From Patescibacteria group bacterium (GTDB taxonomy: Bacteria > Patescibacteriota > Minisyncoccia > Phycocordibacterales > GWA1-40-21): a stretch of DNA of 39,959 nucleotides. Positions within the stretch are counted from its first letter, which is position 1, and every line of letters starts with the position of its first letter. Shown here in pieces: positions 39,841 to 39,959 of this stretch. The stretch lies in the NCBI GenBank assembly GCA_018968925.1, contig JAGWZI010000004.1:1-39959 (forward strand), read 5' to 3'. Below the pieces are notes generated by a model. It was given only the letters and a program-made list of their open reading frames with translations. It did no database searches and was not told the DNA's origin. A program made the position numbers and the translations under genes.

Positions 39841-39852
39841 GCATGCAGTATA
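39841..39852 (-). promoter_or_regulatory. Leaderless extended -10 of the P-type ATPase gene
   Basis: On the minus strand, TGC-TATACT (hexamer 39847-39852), six bases, then ATG at 39840. Confidence 0.7.
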
Positions 39853-39887
39853 GCAAACCGCCGTTCGGCACAAGGCACGCCAATCTG

Positions 39888-39959
39888 TGCGCCCAGTAGG
39901 AATCGGACCTACGACCGTCTCCTTAAAAGGGAGCTGCTCTACCAACTGAGCTATGGGCG
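39888..39959 (-). tRNA. tRNA-Lys (TTT), first base outside the window
   Basis: Acceptor (G)CGCCCA/TGGGCGC, D-arm GCTCAGTTGGTAGAGC, anticodon loop CTTTTAA (anticodon TTT) and T-loop GGTCCGATTCC. A73 is followed by CAG, so CCA is not encoded. The 5' G would be base 39960. Confidence 0.93.

Overview
The window looks like the chromosome of a Candidate Phyla Radiation (Patescibacteria) bacterium, most probably a Parcubacteria-type lineage with a G+C content near 58-60%. The evidence is dense small genes, a DUF5652 membrane protein, a split ComEC next to a reduced type IV pilus cluster, several domain fusions, tRNA genes without encoded CCA, and broken-up ribosomal operons. UGA is used as an ordinary stop codon, so this is not a Gracilibacteria/Absconditabacteria genome with UGA recoded to glycine. 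The assignment is inference from gene content; no rRNA is present.

Layout. 1-1500: a MscS-related membrane protein and a winged-helix/nucleotidyltransferase-like regulator. 1500-2600: rplJ-rplL with its own promoter, an L10-type autoregulatory leader and a terminator. 2630-3170: a solitary AT-rich gene. 3200-10950: a minus-strand translation block, rpsL-rpsG-fusA, then tuf-rpsJ-rplC-rplD-rplW-rplB with its own promoter; it stops after rplB. 10950-15440: site-2 protease, rpmB, a small membrane protein, ComEC split in two genes (the metallo-beta-lactamase half lacks its metal ligands), and an unknown gene behind a long structured leader. 15440-21120: RNase HI with a C-terminal viroplasmin-like domain, cupin, RlmH and a SpoU methyltransferase (divergent), a TrpC-like barrel, a nitroreductase/HxlR divergent pair around a palindrome, and a second AT-rich gene. 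21190-24580: tRNA-His, cobalamin adenosyltransferase, hemerythrin, membrane protein, tRNA-Leu, rplS, rluD, tRNA-Val, tRNA-Arg(TCT). 24590-29650: pilus genes (fused pilM-pilN, pilO), DedA, a RuvX/tRNA-binding-domain fusion, DUF5652, MGMT-type protein, YdeI-like protein, a 51-aa membrane protein, tRNA-Ser. 29690-36850: a CMP-kinase-like gene, recJ-tpiA, rpsT, tRNA-Arg(GCG), ruvA, mutM and DoxX. 36890-39959: small genes, a P-type ATPase and tRNA-Lys.

Two properties of the whole window stand out. First, start codons of at least fourteen genes, on both strands, lie exactly six bases after a -10 hexamer, usually an extended TGn-TATAAT type. The predicted +1 is then the start codon itself, so these mRNAs should be leaderless. 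The ribosomal protein genes show no Shine-Dalgarno sequence, whereas a handful of lineage-specific genes have a TTGACA/TATAAT-like promoter plus GGAGG. Second, two intergenic terminators at convergent gene ends, 6 kb apart, carry the same short hairpin with a nearly identical 22-nt loop inside otherwise unrelated outer stems. This looks like a small dispersed palindromic element that sits in terminator loops.
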